Position numbers and translations under genes: made by a program. From positions 1-5,928 of the forward strand of contig JAABRW010000061.1 in assembly GCA_011390695.1 (NCBI GenBank): a stretch of DNA of 5,928 bases, given 5' to 3'. A model generated the notes under the pieces. The model was not told the origin of the DNA. It ran no database searches and worked only from the letters and a program-made list of their open reading frames with translations. Positions within the stretch are counted from its first letter, which is position 1. Each line of letters opens with the position of its first letter. Source of the DNA: Desulfotignum sp. GTDB lineage: Bacteria > Desulfobacterota > Desulfobacteria > Desulfobacterales > Desulfobacteraceae. This document shows, piece by piece, positions 1-5,913 of this stretch.

Positions 1-238
1 AGGCCCCTGCCACCGGTTCATAGGACAAAAGCACTTCCGGCTGATGCACCAGGTCGAAAAAATGGTGAAATTCCGTGTCGGTCAGGCCAAAAGATTTTTT
101 CAGATCAAAAGAGACCAGGTCCTCAAACCGGGCCTTCTTGCCGAACTCCTGTGCAACAATTTGTGTATAGGTGTCGGTTGTCCTGGACAGTACATCATCC
201 ATATCCACATAAATCCGTTTTCCGCAAACACTGTTCAT
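1..238 (-). CDS. HAD-superfamily 5'(3')-deoxyribonucleotidase-like protein, 5' part only
   Basis: Only the first 79 codons lie in the window; the gene continues past the left edge. The N-terminus reads as a beta strand running into D-M-D-D-V-L at residues 12-17. This is HAD motif I (DxDxxx), with D12 the expected nucleophile and D14 the general acid/base. The following helical stretch, residues 18-70, contains aromatic and acidic residues and looks like the cap region of the NT5C-type nucleotidases. Family knowledge: these soluble, Mg-dependent phosphatases remove phosphate from (deoxy)nucleoside monophosphates, but many bacterial members have untested substrates. The ATG at 236-238 is chosen because a GGAGG lies upstream and no other start is available between them; the 13-base spacing is long. 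It is divergent from the ModF-like gene. Motifs II-IV lie outside the window, so another HAD subfamily is possible. Confidence 0.72.
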   Translation of the reverse strand, partial: MNSVCGKRIYVDMDDVLSRTTDTYTQIVAQEFGKKARFEDLVSFDLKKSFGLTDTEFHHFFDLVHQPEVLLSYEPVAGA

Positions 239-251
239 GGTAATTTTTTTG

Positions 252-256
252 CCTCC
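252..256 (-). promoter_or_regulatory. Ribosome binding site of the HAD gene, long A-rich spacer
   Basis: The minus strand reads GGAGG, then C, a run of seven A, TTACC and ATG. The Shine-Dalgarno match is strong, but the spacer is 13 bases, longer than the usual 5-9. The homopolymer makes up more than half of it. Confidence 0.6.
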
Positions 257-293
257 TATGTCTCATATGGCTTTTGTCACCTTTCCCGGGGGG

Positions 294-299
294 GTTATA
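294..299 (-). promoter_or_regulatory. Candidate -10 box for the HAD gene
   Basis: The minus strand reads TATAAC, five of six matches to the sigma-70 -10 consensus. Seventeen bases upstream is TTCATC, only a weak -35. It is followed at once by a run of seven C (287-293). A transcript starting near 287 would have a leader of about 50 bases. The rest of the 239-373 intergenic stretch shows no convincing plus-strand promoter. It does hold a short inverted repeat, AAGAT/ATCTT with a three-base loop, near 315-327, of unknown meaning. Confidence 0.25.
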
Positions 300-373
300 C
301 CATATTGCGGCAACAAGATGAAATCTTTGTGTGCCGTGATTTTGCCTTGTCATCAGGGCTGGTTCCTGTTTCA

Positions 374-1786
374 ATGGGGAGCATGAAAATTATCAATGCC
401 AGAACAAAAAATTTGTATATCAGCCGGTTTGAGGCCCTGCCCGGCCAGGCCTGGTGCATCTGGGGAACCAACCGCTCCGGTATTGATGATTTTTTCAGCC
501 TTGTATCAGAACAAAAAATTGACGCTGCGGCGGATACACTGAAAATACCTGAAAAACCGGGGGTGGTTTCCTTTAAAGACCAGCAGAAAATTTATGAAGC
601 AGAACTGAAAAAAGATCAGACCGATTTTCTGGACCGTCTGGATCCGGGAACCCCGGCACGCGATTTTTTGAAAGATGCCCACCGTTATACCCGCCTGATC
701 CAGGCCCTGGGCATGACTGACTGCCTGGACCAGGGCTATCGCCAGCTTTCTTCGGGCCAGGCCAGAAAATTGATGATCCTTTCTCAGATCACCACAGGTG
801 TCTCCTGCCTGGTGGTCCAGGCCCCGTTTGAAGGACTTGATCCGGACAGCTGCAGAGAACTGGACAAGGCCCTGTTTCACCTGTTCTCTCAAAAAATCCA
901 GCTTTTGCTTTTTGTTCACAACCAGGCAGATATCCCCTCCTGGACCACCCATCTGGCAATCGTTGCCAACGGAAGCCTCAAGGAACAGGGGCCTGCAGAA
1001 AAGGTGCTTGCCACCATCCGCACCAGCCCGGCCGGAGCCGATTTTACAGCCAGGGTGCAGGATCTGGACAAAACACAAAACCAGGATTCTGAAAAACCGG
1101 GCAATGACTGCCTGATCCAGCTTTACAAGGGCTGTGCAGGATACCAGGGACAGCCTGTTTTCACGAACCTGGATCTGGTGATGAACCAGGGAGACCATAC
1201 CTTGGTCACCGGGCCCAACGGCAGCGGCAAATCCACATTGCTCCAGGTAATTACCGGTGATCACCCCGCCTGTTACACCAATGATTTAACCATCTTCGGG
1301 GTCCGGCGGGGAACAGGAGAATCCATCTGGGACGTGAAACAGAACATGGGCATCATGGGGTCGGATCTGCACAGAAACTTCCGGGTTTCCGGCAGTGTAC
1401 TGGCCTGTATCCTGTCAGGGCTGTTCGATACCATCGGCCTTTACACCCGGATCACACCGGTCCAGAAACACCTGGCCATGGAGTGGCTGGAGCGGGTAGG
1501 CCTGAACCAGGCGGCTGCCACAGCCTTCCGGGACCTGGGCCATGCAGACCAGCGTCTGGTGCTCATTGCCCGGGCCCTGATCAAAACCCCGCGTCTGCTG
1601 GTACTGGATGAGCCCACCCAGGGACTGGATGAGCTGAACCGCTCTGCCATATTGGATTTTCTGGCAGAGGTGGCCCGGGAGAATTTGGGCACCATCCTTT
1701 ACGTCAGCCACCGGGAAGATGAGTTCCGTCCCTTTTTTTGCCGGCATATCCGGATGGAAAAAACGGGTGTTCAAACCACCCGGTGA
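374..1786 (+). CDS. modF: ModF-like protein with two fused ABC ATPase domains, first ATPase site decayed
   Basis: A 470-residue soluble protein made of two ABC nucleotide-binding domains in tandem, with no membrane segments. This is the length and layout of ModF, a protein encoded near molybdate genes in some bacteria whose role in molybdate handling is unclear. Domain 1 (about 1-240): Walker A is degenerate (G31-T-N-R-S-G-I-D-D39, Ile37 in place of Lys), the signature L125-S-S-G-Q129 is intact, and Walker B ends Q149-A150 instead of Asp-Glu. The switch His182 is present. Domain 2 (about 250-470): Walker A is intact (G280 to T288, Lys286), the signature is altered to L-G-H-A-D-Q at 388-393, Walker B Asp412-Glu413 is intact, and the switch His446 is present. 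ATG 374 and ATG 383 are both possible starts. Neither has well-placed ribosome binding: GGGGAG sits only one base before 383. The reading frame stays open upstream to 44, but that part is antisense to the HAD gene and does not look like protein. No modA/B/C/E neighbour is visible, so the symbol rests on architecture. Confidence 0.8.
   Translation: MGSMKIINARTKNLYISRFEALPGQAWCIWGTNRSGIDDFFSLVSEQKIDAAADTLKIPEKPGVVSFKDQQKIYEAELKKDQTDFLDRLDPGTPARDFLKDAHRYTRLIQALGMTDCLDQGYRQLSSGQARKLMILSQITTGVSCLVVQAPFEGLDPDSCRELDKALFHLFSQKIQLLLFVHNQADIPSWTTHLAIVANGSLKEQGPAEKVLATIRTSPAGADFTARVQDLDKTQNQDSEKPGNDCLIQLYKGCAGYQGQPVFTNLDLVMNQGDHTLVTGPNGSGKSTLLQVITGDHPACYTNDLTIFGVRRGTGESIWDVKQNMGIMGSDLHRNFRVSGSVLACILSGLFDTIGLYTRITPVQKHLAMEWLERVGLNQAAATAFRDLGHADQRLVLIARALIKTPRLLVLDEPTQGLDELNRSAILDFLAEVARENLGTILYVSHREDEFRPFFCRHIRMEKTGVQTTR
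1758..1782 (-). terminator. Intrinsic terminator of the cyclase gene, inside the modF-like coding sequence
   Basis: On the minus strand, five bases after the TGA of the diguanylate cyclase gene, a perfect six-base stem CGGGTG (1782-1777) and CACCCG (1769-1764) encloses a seven-base loop. It is followed directly by six T (1763-1758). This is a textbook rho-independent terminator for right-to-left transcription. On the plus strand the hairpin is not followed by a T run, so it should act mainly on the minus-strand transcript. The same bases encode the final residues of the ModF-like protein. Confidence 0.75.
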
Positions 1787-1787
1787 T

Positions 1788-2939
1788 TCATCTGGTATCT
1801 ACAACCGTCTTGTTACGCCCTGTATTTTTGGCTTCATACAAAACATTATCCGCCCGGGTGAGAAAAGCGTCCCTGCTCATATCAGATCCCGGAATACACG
1901 AACTTATCCCTATGCTGATGGTGGCCTGGATGGTTTGCTCCTGGTATTCCAGCACTGCTTCAGCGATATTTTTTCTGAACCGTTCTGCAAGGTGCCGGGT
2001 CTGTTCTGCATCACTGTCCGGCAGCAGCACCACAAATTCTTCTCCGCCGTACCGGGCCACAACATCGGTTTCCCGCTGGAAAACCTCTTGAAGATGGTTG
2101 CTGAGGAGTTTGAGATAGGCATCGCCGGCCTGGTGTCCATAGGTATCATTGACTTGCTTGAAATGATCGATATCACAGATCAACAGGGTCAGCGGGGTTT
2201 TTCTCCGGCTGGACAGCCCCCATTCCAGTTCGAACAATTCATCAAAATGCCTGCGGTTGTAGAGACCGGTCAACACATCGGTGCGGCTGGCCTTTTCCAG
2301 TTCCCGGGATTTTTCTTCCAGCAGATTTTCATTTTCCAGTGCTTTCCAGTACTCGGAATTGCCCCGCAGGGTGATCAATACCAGATAGACGGAATACAAT
2401 ATCATGGCAAATCCCAGCGTATGCAGGTTTCCTTTGAAAAAAATTGCGCCGGTTGCAGGCATCAACATCAATAGATTGTATGCCACGGCCAGATACAGCA
2501 GGGGCATGAAAGACATGACCCCGCCGGCGCAGAATCCCACCGTGCAGATGAGCATGATGGTGTGCATGGCCTGTTCGCCGCTCTGACCCAAAAAATATGC
2601 CGACCCCAGTCCCCACAGCAGCGCCGTCAGCAGCAGACTGGCAATAAATACCTTGTTATTCAGGGATTCCCACTGGTCCGGCATTTTTCTGGAAACAAAT
2701 ACATGGCCAAGACGGAACAGGCAGATAAAAGAGAAGACACCCAGAAAAATCAGACTCTCGGTCAAGTGCCGATACAGATAATTATCAGTGAAAAACAGAA
2801 TCGGCGGTACAAGTATGTAAAAAAACACGCCGGCTGTAGACCGTTTCTTCAGGTCATTCACCACCCGCCTGCTGAGCTTCTGCCGCTGAAATTCCATGGG
2901 TTCCCGGTTCCCCTTTGCGCCGATGTCCGGCGGAATCAA
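1788..2939 (-). CDS. Membrane-bound diguanylate cyclase (GGDEF domain)
   Basis: A 383-residue protein that should condense two GTP into cyclic di-GMP at the inner membrane. Residues about 36-192 contain about six hydrophobic segments (roughly 36-50, 61-78, 97-116, 124-144, 146-167, 174-191), forming a membrane sensor I cannot assign to a named family. A short charged coiled stretch, 198-218, leads into the GGDEF domain (219-383). Visible motifs: D-V-L-T-G-L-Y-N-R-R at 221-230; D256-I-D-H-F with metal ligand Asp256; N264-D; and the active site G298-G-E-E-F302. The inhibitory site R289-E-T-D292 lies exactly five residues before it, so product feedback is expected. The start is TTG 2939, with AAGGA nine bases upstream; ATG 2897 (residue 15) is a credible alternative and would remove only a hydrophilic tail. 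It lies 123 bases downstream of the PAS gene on the same strand, and its stop is one base from the convergent modF-like stop. No EAL or HD-GYP domain is attached. Confidence 0.93.
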   Translation of the reverse strand: MIPPDIGAKGNREPMEFQRQKLSRRVVNDLKKRSTAGVFFYILVPPILFFTDNYLYRHLTESLIFLGVFSFICLFRLGHVFVSRKMPDQWESLNNKVFIASLLLTALLWGLGSAYFLGQSGEQAMHTIMLICTVGFCAGGVMSFMPLLYLAVAYNLLMLMPATGAIFFKGNLHTLGFAMILYSVYLVLITLRGNSEYWKALENENLLEEKSRELEKASRTDVLTGLYNRRHFDELFELEWGLSSRRKTPLTLLICDIDHFKQVNDTYGHQAGDAYLKLLSNHLQEVFQRETDVVARYGGEEFVVLLPDSDAEQTRHLAERFRKNIAEAVLEYQEQTIQATISIGISSCIPGSDMSRDAFLTRADNVLYEAKNTGRNKTVVDTR

Positions 2940-3062
2940 AAAGATCCGTCCTTTTTTGGACTGTTATATATCAGAGTATCACGGCAAAAGTCCAGACAGC
3001 GGTTTTAAATATTGGGCTGCTATCAATGGAGTCTGACACAAAGAATGTTTCGGACATACATT
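2940..3062 (-). other. Leader between the PAS and cyclase genes with short inverted repeats
   Basis: This 123-base gap holds no gene I can support. On the minus strand TGGACT (2994-2989) can pair with AGTCCA (2962-2957). The same AGTCC can instead pair with the GGAC (2951-2948) that includes part of the cyclase Shine-Dalgarno. A TATAAC at 2968-2963 could be a -10 box for the cyclase alone, but no good -35 stands 16-18 bases before it. A short AT-rich repeat, AATGT/ACATT, follows the PAS stop but lacks the GC stem and T run of a terminator. I compared the leader with the known cyclic di-GMP riboswitch cores by eye and saw no match. Confidence 0.35.
2949..2953 (-). promoter_or_regulatory. Ribosome binding site supporting the TTG start of the cyclase
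   Basis: The minus strand reads AAGGA nine bases before the TTG at 2939. Its GGA lies in one arm of a four-base hairpin, GTCC (2961-2958), A6 loop, GGAC (2951-2948), so access could depend on folding of the leader. The internal ATG at 2897 also has a G-rich stretch upstream, so the start is not settled. Confidence 0.45.
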
Positions 3063-3641
3063 TTAATGAACTAATAGACCGGAGGCTATCTTTTGTCTGA
3101 GCATTTCTTCCAGCATCTGGTTGTCCTGTTCCCGTTTTTTGAGCATGACGTTCAATGCCGTGTTGATATCTTCCAGTTCAGCCGTCTTCTGTTTCAGTTC
3201 CGTGAGATCGACAAATGCCCAAATCAGTGTTGGTTCTTTGCCATAGGCGATAGGTTCCATGCTCACCAGGAGGGTCCGGATGTCACCTGATTTGTTTCGC
3301 ACCTGTAATTCGTAGTCCCGAACACAGCCCTGGTCCTGCAATTGCTGCATCAGAAGATTCCGCTCCCTGGGGTTGACATAAATATCCATTTCAGTAGTGG
3401 TGCGGCCCAACGTTTCATGGGGTTCATATCCCATGATCTGGATATATGCCGTATTTATCTCCAGAAATTTTCCATCTGCCATGCGGGTGATGGCCAGTGC
3501 AGCGGGACAGGCTTTAAAAGCCCTGGCAAAATTTTCTTTCAACCGCTGCAATTTTTCTTCTGTGCACTGAATGTCTGTTTTGCGTTTGATCAGATCCTGC
3601 TCCATTTTTTCATTGTGCTTTTCCAGATCAATCCGGTTCAT
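3063..3641 (-). CDS. Stand-alone PAS-domain protein, no output domain
   Basis: A 192-residue cytoplasmic protein. Residues 1-37 are a charged helix, residues about 38-148 form one PAS sensor domain (F-A-R-A-F-K-A-C-P at 38-46, the N-T-A-Y-I-Q-I-M-G-Y helix at 63-72, G-R-T at 79-81, the closing strands up to W141-A-F-V-D-L-T), and residues 149-186 are a second coiled stretch. There is no kinase, GGDEF or DNA-binding domain. PAS domains bind small ligands or cofactors; no residue here identifies which. The C-terminal N-T-A-L-N-V-M-L-K-K-R-E-Q-D (160-173) resembles the linker that, in PAS-LuxR regulators of Desulfobacterales, leads to a helix-turn-helix domain. Here the protein stops about 20 residues later. 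The ATG at 3641 is fixed by an in-frame TGA two codons upstream; its Shine-Dalgarno is weak (AAGAAAGA). It lies 68 bases after the FapA-like gene and 123 bases before the cyclase, all on the same strand. It may be a natural small sensor or a shortened regulator. Confidence 0.85.
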   Translation of the reverse strand: MNRIDLEKHNEKMEQDLIKRKTDIQCTEEKLQRLKENFARAFKACPAALAITRMADGKFLEINTAYIQIMGYEPHETLGRTTTEMDIYVNPRERNLLMQQLQDQGCVRDYELQVRNKSGDIRTLLVSMEPIAYGKEPTLIWAFVDLTELKQKTAELEDINTALNVMLKKREQDNQMLEEMLRQKIASGLLVH

Positions 3642-3652
3642 TGTTCATCTTT

Positions 3653-3680
3653 CTTATAATTTCAGGCAGATAATATGCAA
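3653..3680 (-). promoter_or_regulatory. Weak candidate promoter for the PAS gene
   Basis: The minus strand reads TTGCAT (3680-3675), a 16-base spacer and TATAAG (3658-3653), a fair sigma-70 match. Transcription would begin only a few bases before the PAS start codon, leaving no room for a ribosome binding site. That argues against it unless the message is nearly leaderless. If real, the PAS gene would be uncoupled from the FapA-like gene. Confidence 0.2.
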
Positions 3681-3709
3681 TGCAAATTTTGCCGGCCGAT
3701 GGCATCACT

Positions 3710-5902
3710 TTACTGCATCACCATCTGCCAGGCATCGGTTTCCGGATCTTTTATTTCCCTTATGGCGACATTGCGGATGGTTTCTTTGGGGATAAAAGAG
3801 GCGTGAACCCCGAACAGTTTTGTGCCCTGAGTGATGGGACCGCTGATTTTGATAACCGGGTCTCCTTTTTCTTCCCTGGACCACAGCAGGATAGCCTCTT
3901 TTTCTTCGCCGATGGTTTCAATTTCTGCTATAAATGCTTCAATGGCTGCCAGATCCTGTGCAATCTGCTCTTCAAGTATTTCCTGGTCCATGAAGTGCAG
4001 ATCCAGTTCCCTGGCCAGGGCTTCCGCAGCCCCTGCATCTGATGCCAGACGCTCCTGTTCCTGGGCCAGCTCAAAAATTTTCCGATGGATGGCCCTTTGT
4101 TTTTTTGATTGTTTTTCATACCGTTTCTGAACGGTTTCCAGGATCTTTTTTTTGTCGTTCATGACATGGTCAAAGGCCTGGATGCGTTTTTTGACATTTT
4201 TATCCAATCCCGCCTGGATGCGGCAGGCACTGGAAACATCCGTGCCGATCTGTTTTGCTTCAACTCCCATTTTGGCAGAGACAAAAGATGAAATGATGGT
4301 GCACCGTTCAGATAAAAATTTTGCACTGGAACGGATTTTTGAATCAATGATTTCTTTGTCAACCATAACGCTGCCAAAGGTTTTTATATTGGAGCCGGTA
4401 ACGAATCGGGCTTTCACATCACCTTCGGTTTTGATATCCGCATTGCTGATGCCTTCGGAAACAACAACATCACCCAATGCGAAAATGGCAGCCCCGCTGA
4501 TCTCTTTTGCAAAAAGGTTGCCGCATCTTACCGAAAATCCGTTCAAGACACTGCCCTTCACAATCACATTGCCGTCAAAATCGATATTTCCGGTGGTAAA
4601 ATTCACATCACCGTCAATGGTCAGTTCTGCAAAGACACAGACAGCTCCGCCCACCGCCACATGGGGCTGGCCATCTATCTGGGCATGGGCTTTTATGCCG
4701 TCTTCAGAAAGTTGTGCTCCCTGTCCACACTGAAGCACAACATCCCTTATTTCCGGCGCCGGGATAGGGTTATTGAAAATATCTATGCCCGGCTCTCCTG
4801 TTTTCAATGGGATTTTGGTTGCAAGCAGGTCCCCGGCCGCAACTTTGGGTATGCTTCCGCGTTCCCTGTAGTCCATTTTGCCTTCAGCATCGATTTTTCC
4901 GGGCTTTAAATAGTCTGTATCAAAATGATAAGAAATAAAGGCATCTGTGCCCGGTACAGGGGGCCGGCCCCTGGCAGCAACAAATGACACGGTTTCCTTG
5001 AGGGCTGCTTTCAGGTAGGAAATCTGTTTTTCAAGATCTGCCACCCCGAACTGGATATCTTCTTTTGCCAAGGCCTTTGCAATGGCATCCGGGGTGATGC
5101 GGTCCAGAAATGCATTGTTTACAACCAGCCGGGCCTCCATCCTGTCGCTGGAGATCTGCACCTGAAACGGGGAATGGTCTGACATATCTGCCTGTTCCGG
5201 GGATTGGCCTGAAACGTCTGTCTGTTCCGGCGTTTTGGAAACAATGTCCCGGTTTTTTTCCATTTCACGGCGGATCATGTCCCGCTGTTCTTCTGTGATC
5301 GCCCCCTGGGCCACAAGGATATCAGCCGTTTTTTTGGAAAGCCGGGGGTCCACGGTTTTCTGGTCATCATTTCTGCCGGCGGCCAGCTGCGCTTTTTTCT
5401 GGGATGAAAACGCCTTTGCCAGCTGCTCTTTTGTGACAAAATGTTTCTCCAGCGCGATTCTGGCAAAAGGGATATCATATGCTGAAACATCTGGTTTGCC
5501 GGGGAGATCCCTTTTCAGGGGTTTTGTCATGGAAAATCCTGATATCCGCATGCCCACCTGCACCAGTGCCGCCATTTTTTCATGATCCACAGGGGTGGTT
5601 ACAAAGGCATCAATACCCTGTGCAAGGCCTTGTATTTTTTCTGTTTTATTGTCCTTTGAGGTACCCATGATGAAATAGATATAATGGCCTTTTTCCAGCC
5701 TGCGGATGCTGTTGCAAAGATCAAGGCCGGCTGTGTCAGATGCCTGGCGCATGTATACGACAACGCGGATATCATGTTGTTTTGCCAGAGACAGGGCCTT
5801 TGCGGCATCAGCTGCCCGGAGACAGGCATACCCTTTTTTGTCAAGCATATCTGCCAGAATCAGGTTTGCGGCAGCATCCTTGTCCACCAGTAAAATCGTC
5901 AT
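3710..5902 (-). CDS. Pseudo-receiver fused to FapA-family (DUF342) protein
   Basis: A 730-residue soluble protein. Residues 1-120 have the fold pattern of a response-regulator receiver: acidic D7/D9 after strand 1, T81 after strand 4, T102-T-P104 after strand 5. However, the strand-3 segment is V47-V-V-Y-M-R-Q53, with no Asp at the phospho-acceptor position, and the usual Lys before Pro is Thr103. Residues 145-168 and 191-214 are two related helical repeats resembling MshEN/GspE N-terminal units. Residues 224-253 are a Ser/Pro/Gln-rich linker made of 10-residue repeats. From about 247 the protein is FapA/DUF342: an alpha/beta N-part, then a glycine-rich parallel beta-helix (about 400-560), a long coiled coil (about 570-675), and a closing beta segment ending near 717. 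Family knowledge: FapA proteins affect flagellar assembly or polar flagellation in some bacteria; they are not known enzymes. The ATG at 5902 has AAGGGG five bases upstream. It is the first of three same-strand signalling genes; its promoter lies outside the window. Confidence 0.85.
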   Translation of the reverse strand: MTILLVDKDAAANLILADMLDKKGYACLRAADAAKALSLAKQHDIRVVVYMRQASDTAGLDLCNSIRRLEKGHYIYFIMGTSKDNKTEKIQGLAQGIDAFVTTPVDHEKMAALVQVGMRISGFSMTKPLKRDLPGKPDVSAYDIPFARIALEKHFVTKEQLAKAFSSQKKAQLAAGRNDDQKTVDPRLSKKTADILVAQGAITEEQRDMIRREMEKNRDIVSKTPEQTDVSGQSPEQADMSDHSPFQVQISSDRMEARLVVNNAFLDRITPDAIAKALAKEDIQFGVADLEKQISYLKAALKETVSFVAARGRPPVPGTDAFISYHFDTDYLKPGKIDAEGKMDYRERGSIPKVAAGDLLATKIPLKTGEPGIDIFNNPIPAPEIRDVVLQCGQGAQLSEDGIKAHAQIDGQPHVAVGGAVCVFAELTIDGDVNFTTGNIDFDGNVIVKGSVLNGFSVRCGNLFAKEISGAAIFALGDVVVSEGISNADIKTEGDVKARFVTGSNIKTFGSVMVDKEIIDSKIRSSAKFLSERCTIISSFVSAKMGVEAKQIGTDVSSACRIQAGLDKNVKKRIQAFDHVMNDKKKILETVQKRYEKQSKKQRAIHRKIFELAQEQERLASDAGAAEALARELDLHFMDQEILEEQIAQDLAAIEAFIAEIETIGEEKEAILLWSREEKGDPVIKISGPITQGTKLFGVHASFIPKETIRNVAIREIKDPETDAWQMVMQ
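5144..5233 (-). repeat. Tandem 30-base imperfect repeat in the receiver-FapA linker
   Basis: Two clear copies and one decayed copy of a 30-base unit encode the 10-residue units TPEQTDVSGQ, SPEQADMSDH and SPFQVQISSD (residues 224-253). On the plus strand, TCTGCCTGTTCCGG at 5187-5200 recurs as TCTGTCTGTTCCGG at 5217-5230. The unit length keeps the frame. It forms a flexible linker between the helical repeats and the FapA part. Confidence 0.7.
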
Positions 5903-5907
5903 GGCCG

Positions 5908-5913
5908 CCCCTT
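5908..5913 (-). promoter_or_regulatory. Ribosome binding site of the receiver-FapA gene
   Basis: The minus strand reads AAGGGG, a five-base spacer (CGGCC) and ATG at 5902. The spacing is good and supports this start over later in-frame ATGs. Confidence 0.6.

Noticed and set aside
313..330. Inverted repeat AAGAT/ATCTT as a ModE or other operator
   Set aside because: The arms are only five bases with a three-base loop, and they do not match the ModE site pattern; too weak to call.
44..373. Open reading frame extending the modF-like gene upstream to 44 on the plus strand
   Set aside because: The first part is antisense to the HAD nucleotidase start, which has a clear motif I, and the added residues do not resemble an ABC domain. 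Homology to ABC domains begins just after 374-383.
506..1264. Long minus-strand open frame (252 codons) opposite the modF-like gene
   Set aside because: It is the antisense shadow of a gene with clear ABC motifs; the translation has no recognisable domain.
1719..2474. Long plus-strand open frame (251 codons) opposite the cyclase
   Set aside because: It is antisense to the well-supported GGDEF gene, starts inside the modF-like gene, and shows no recognisable domain.
2940..3062. Cyclic di-GMP riboswitch before the cyclase
   Set aside because: The leader is short and I see none of the conserved GEMM core segments or paired stems, only small inverted repeats.
3628..3648. Six-codon upstream reading frame (ATG at 3648, TGA at 3628) overlapping the PAS start
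   Set aside because: It is very short, has no properly spaced Shine-Dalgarno, and most likely arises by chance from the ATGAACAATG sequence.
3642..3709. Terminator between the FapA-like and PAS genes
   Set aside because: Only short arms (such as GCAAA/TTTGC and TGCC/GGCA) with no following T run on the minus strand.
4152..4733. Plus-strand open frame (193 codons) opposite the FapA-like gene
   Set aside because: It is antisense to the beta-helix region of FapA, and its Ser/Thr/Pro-rich composition is typical of a reverse-frame shadow.
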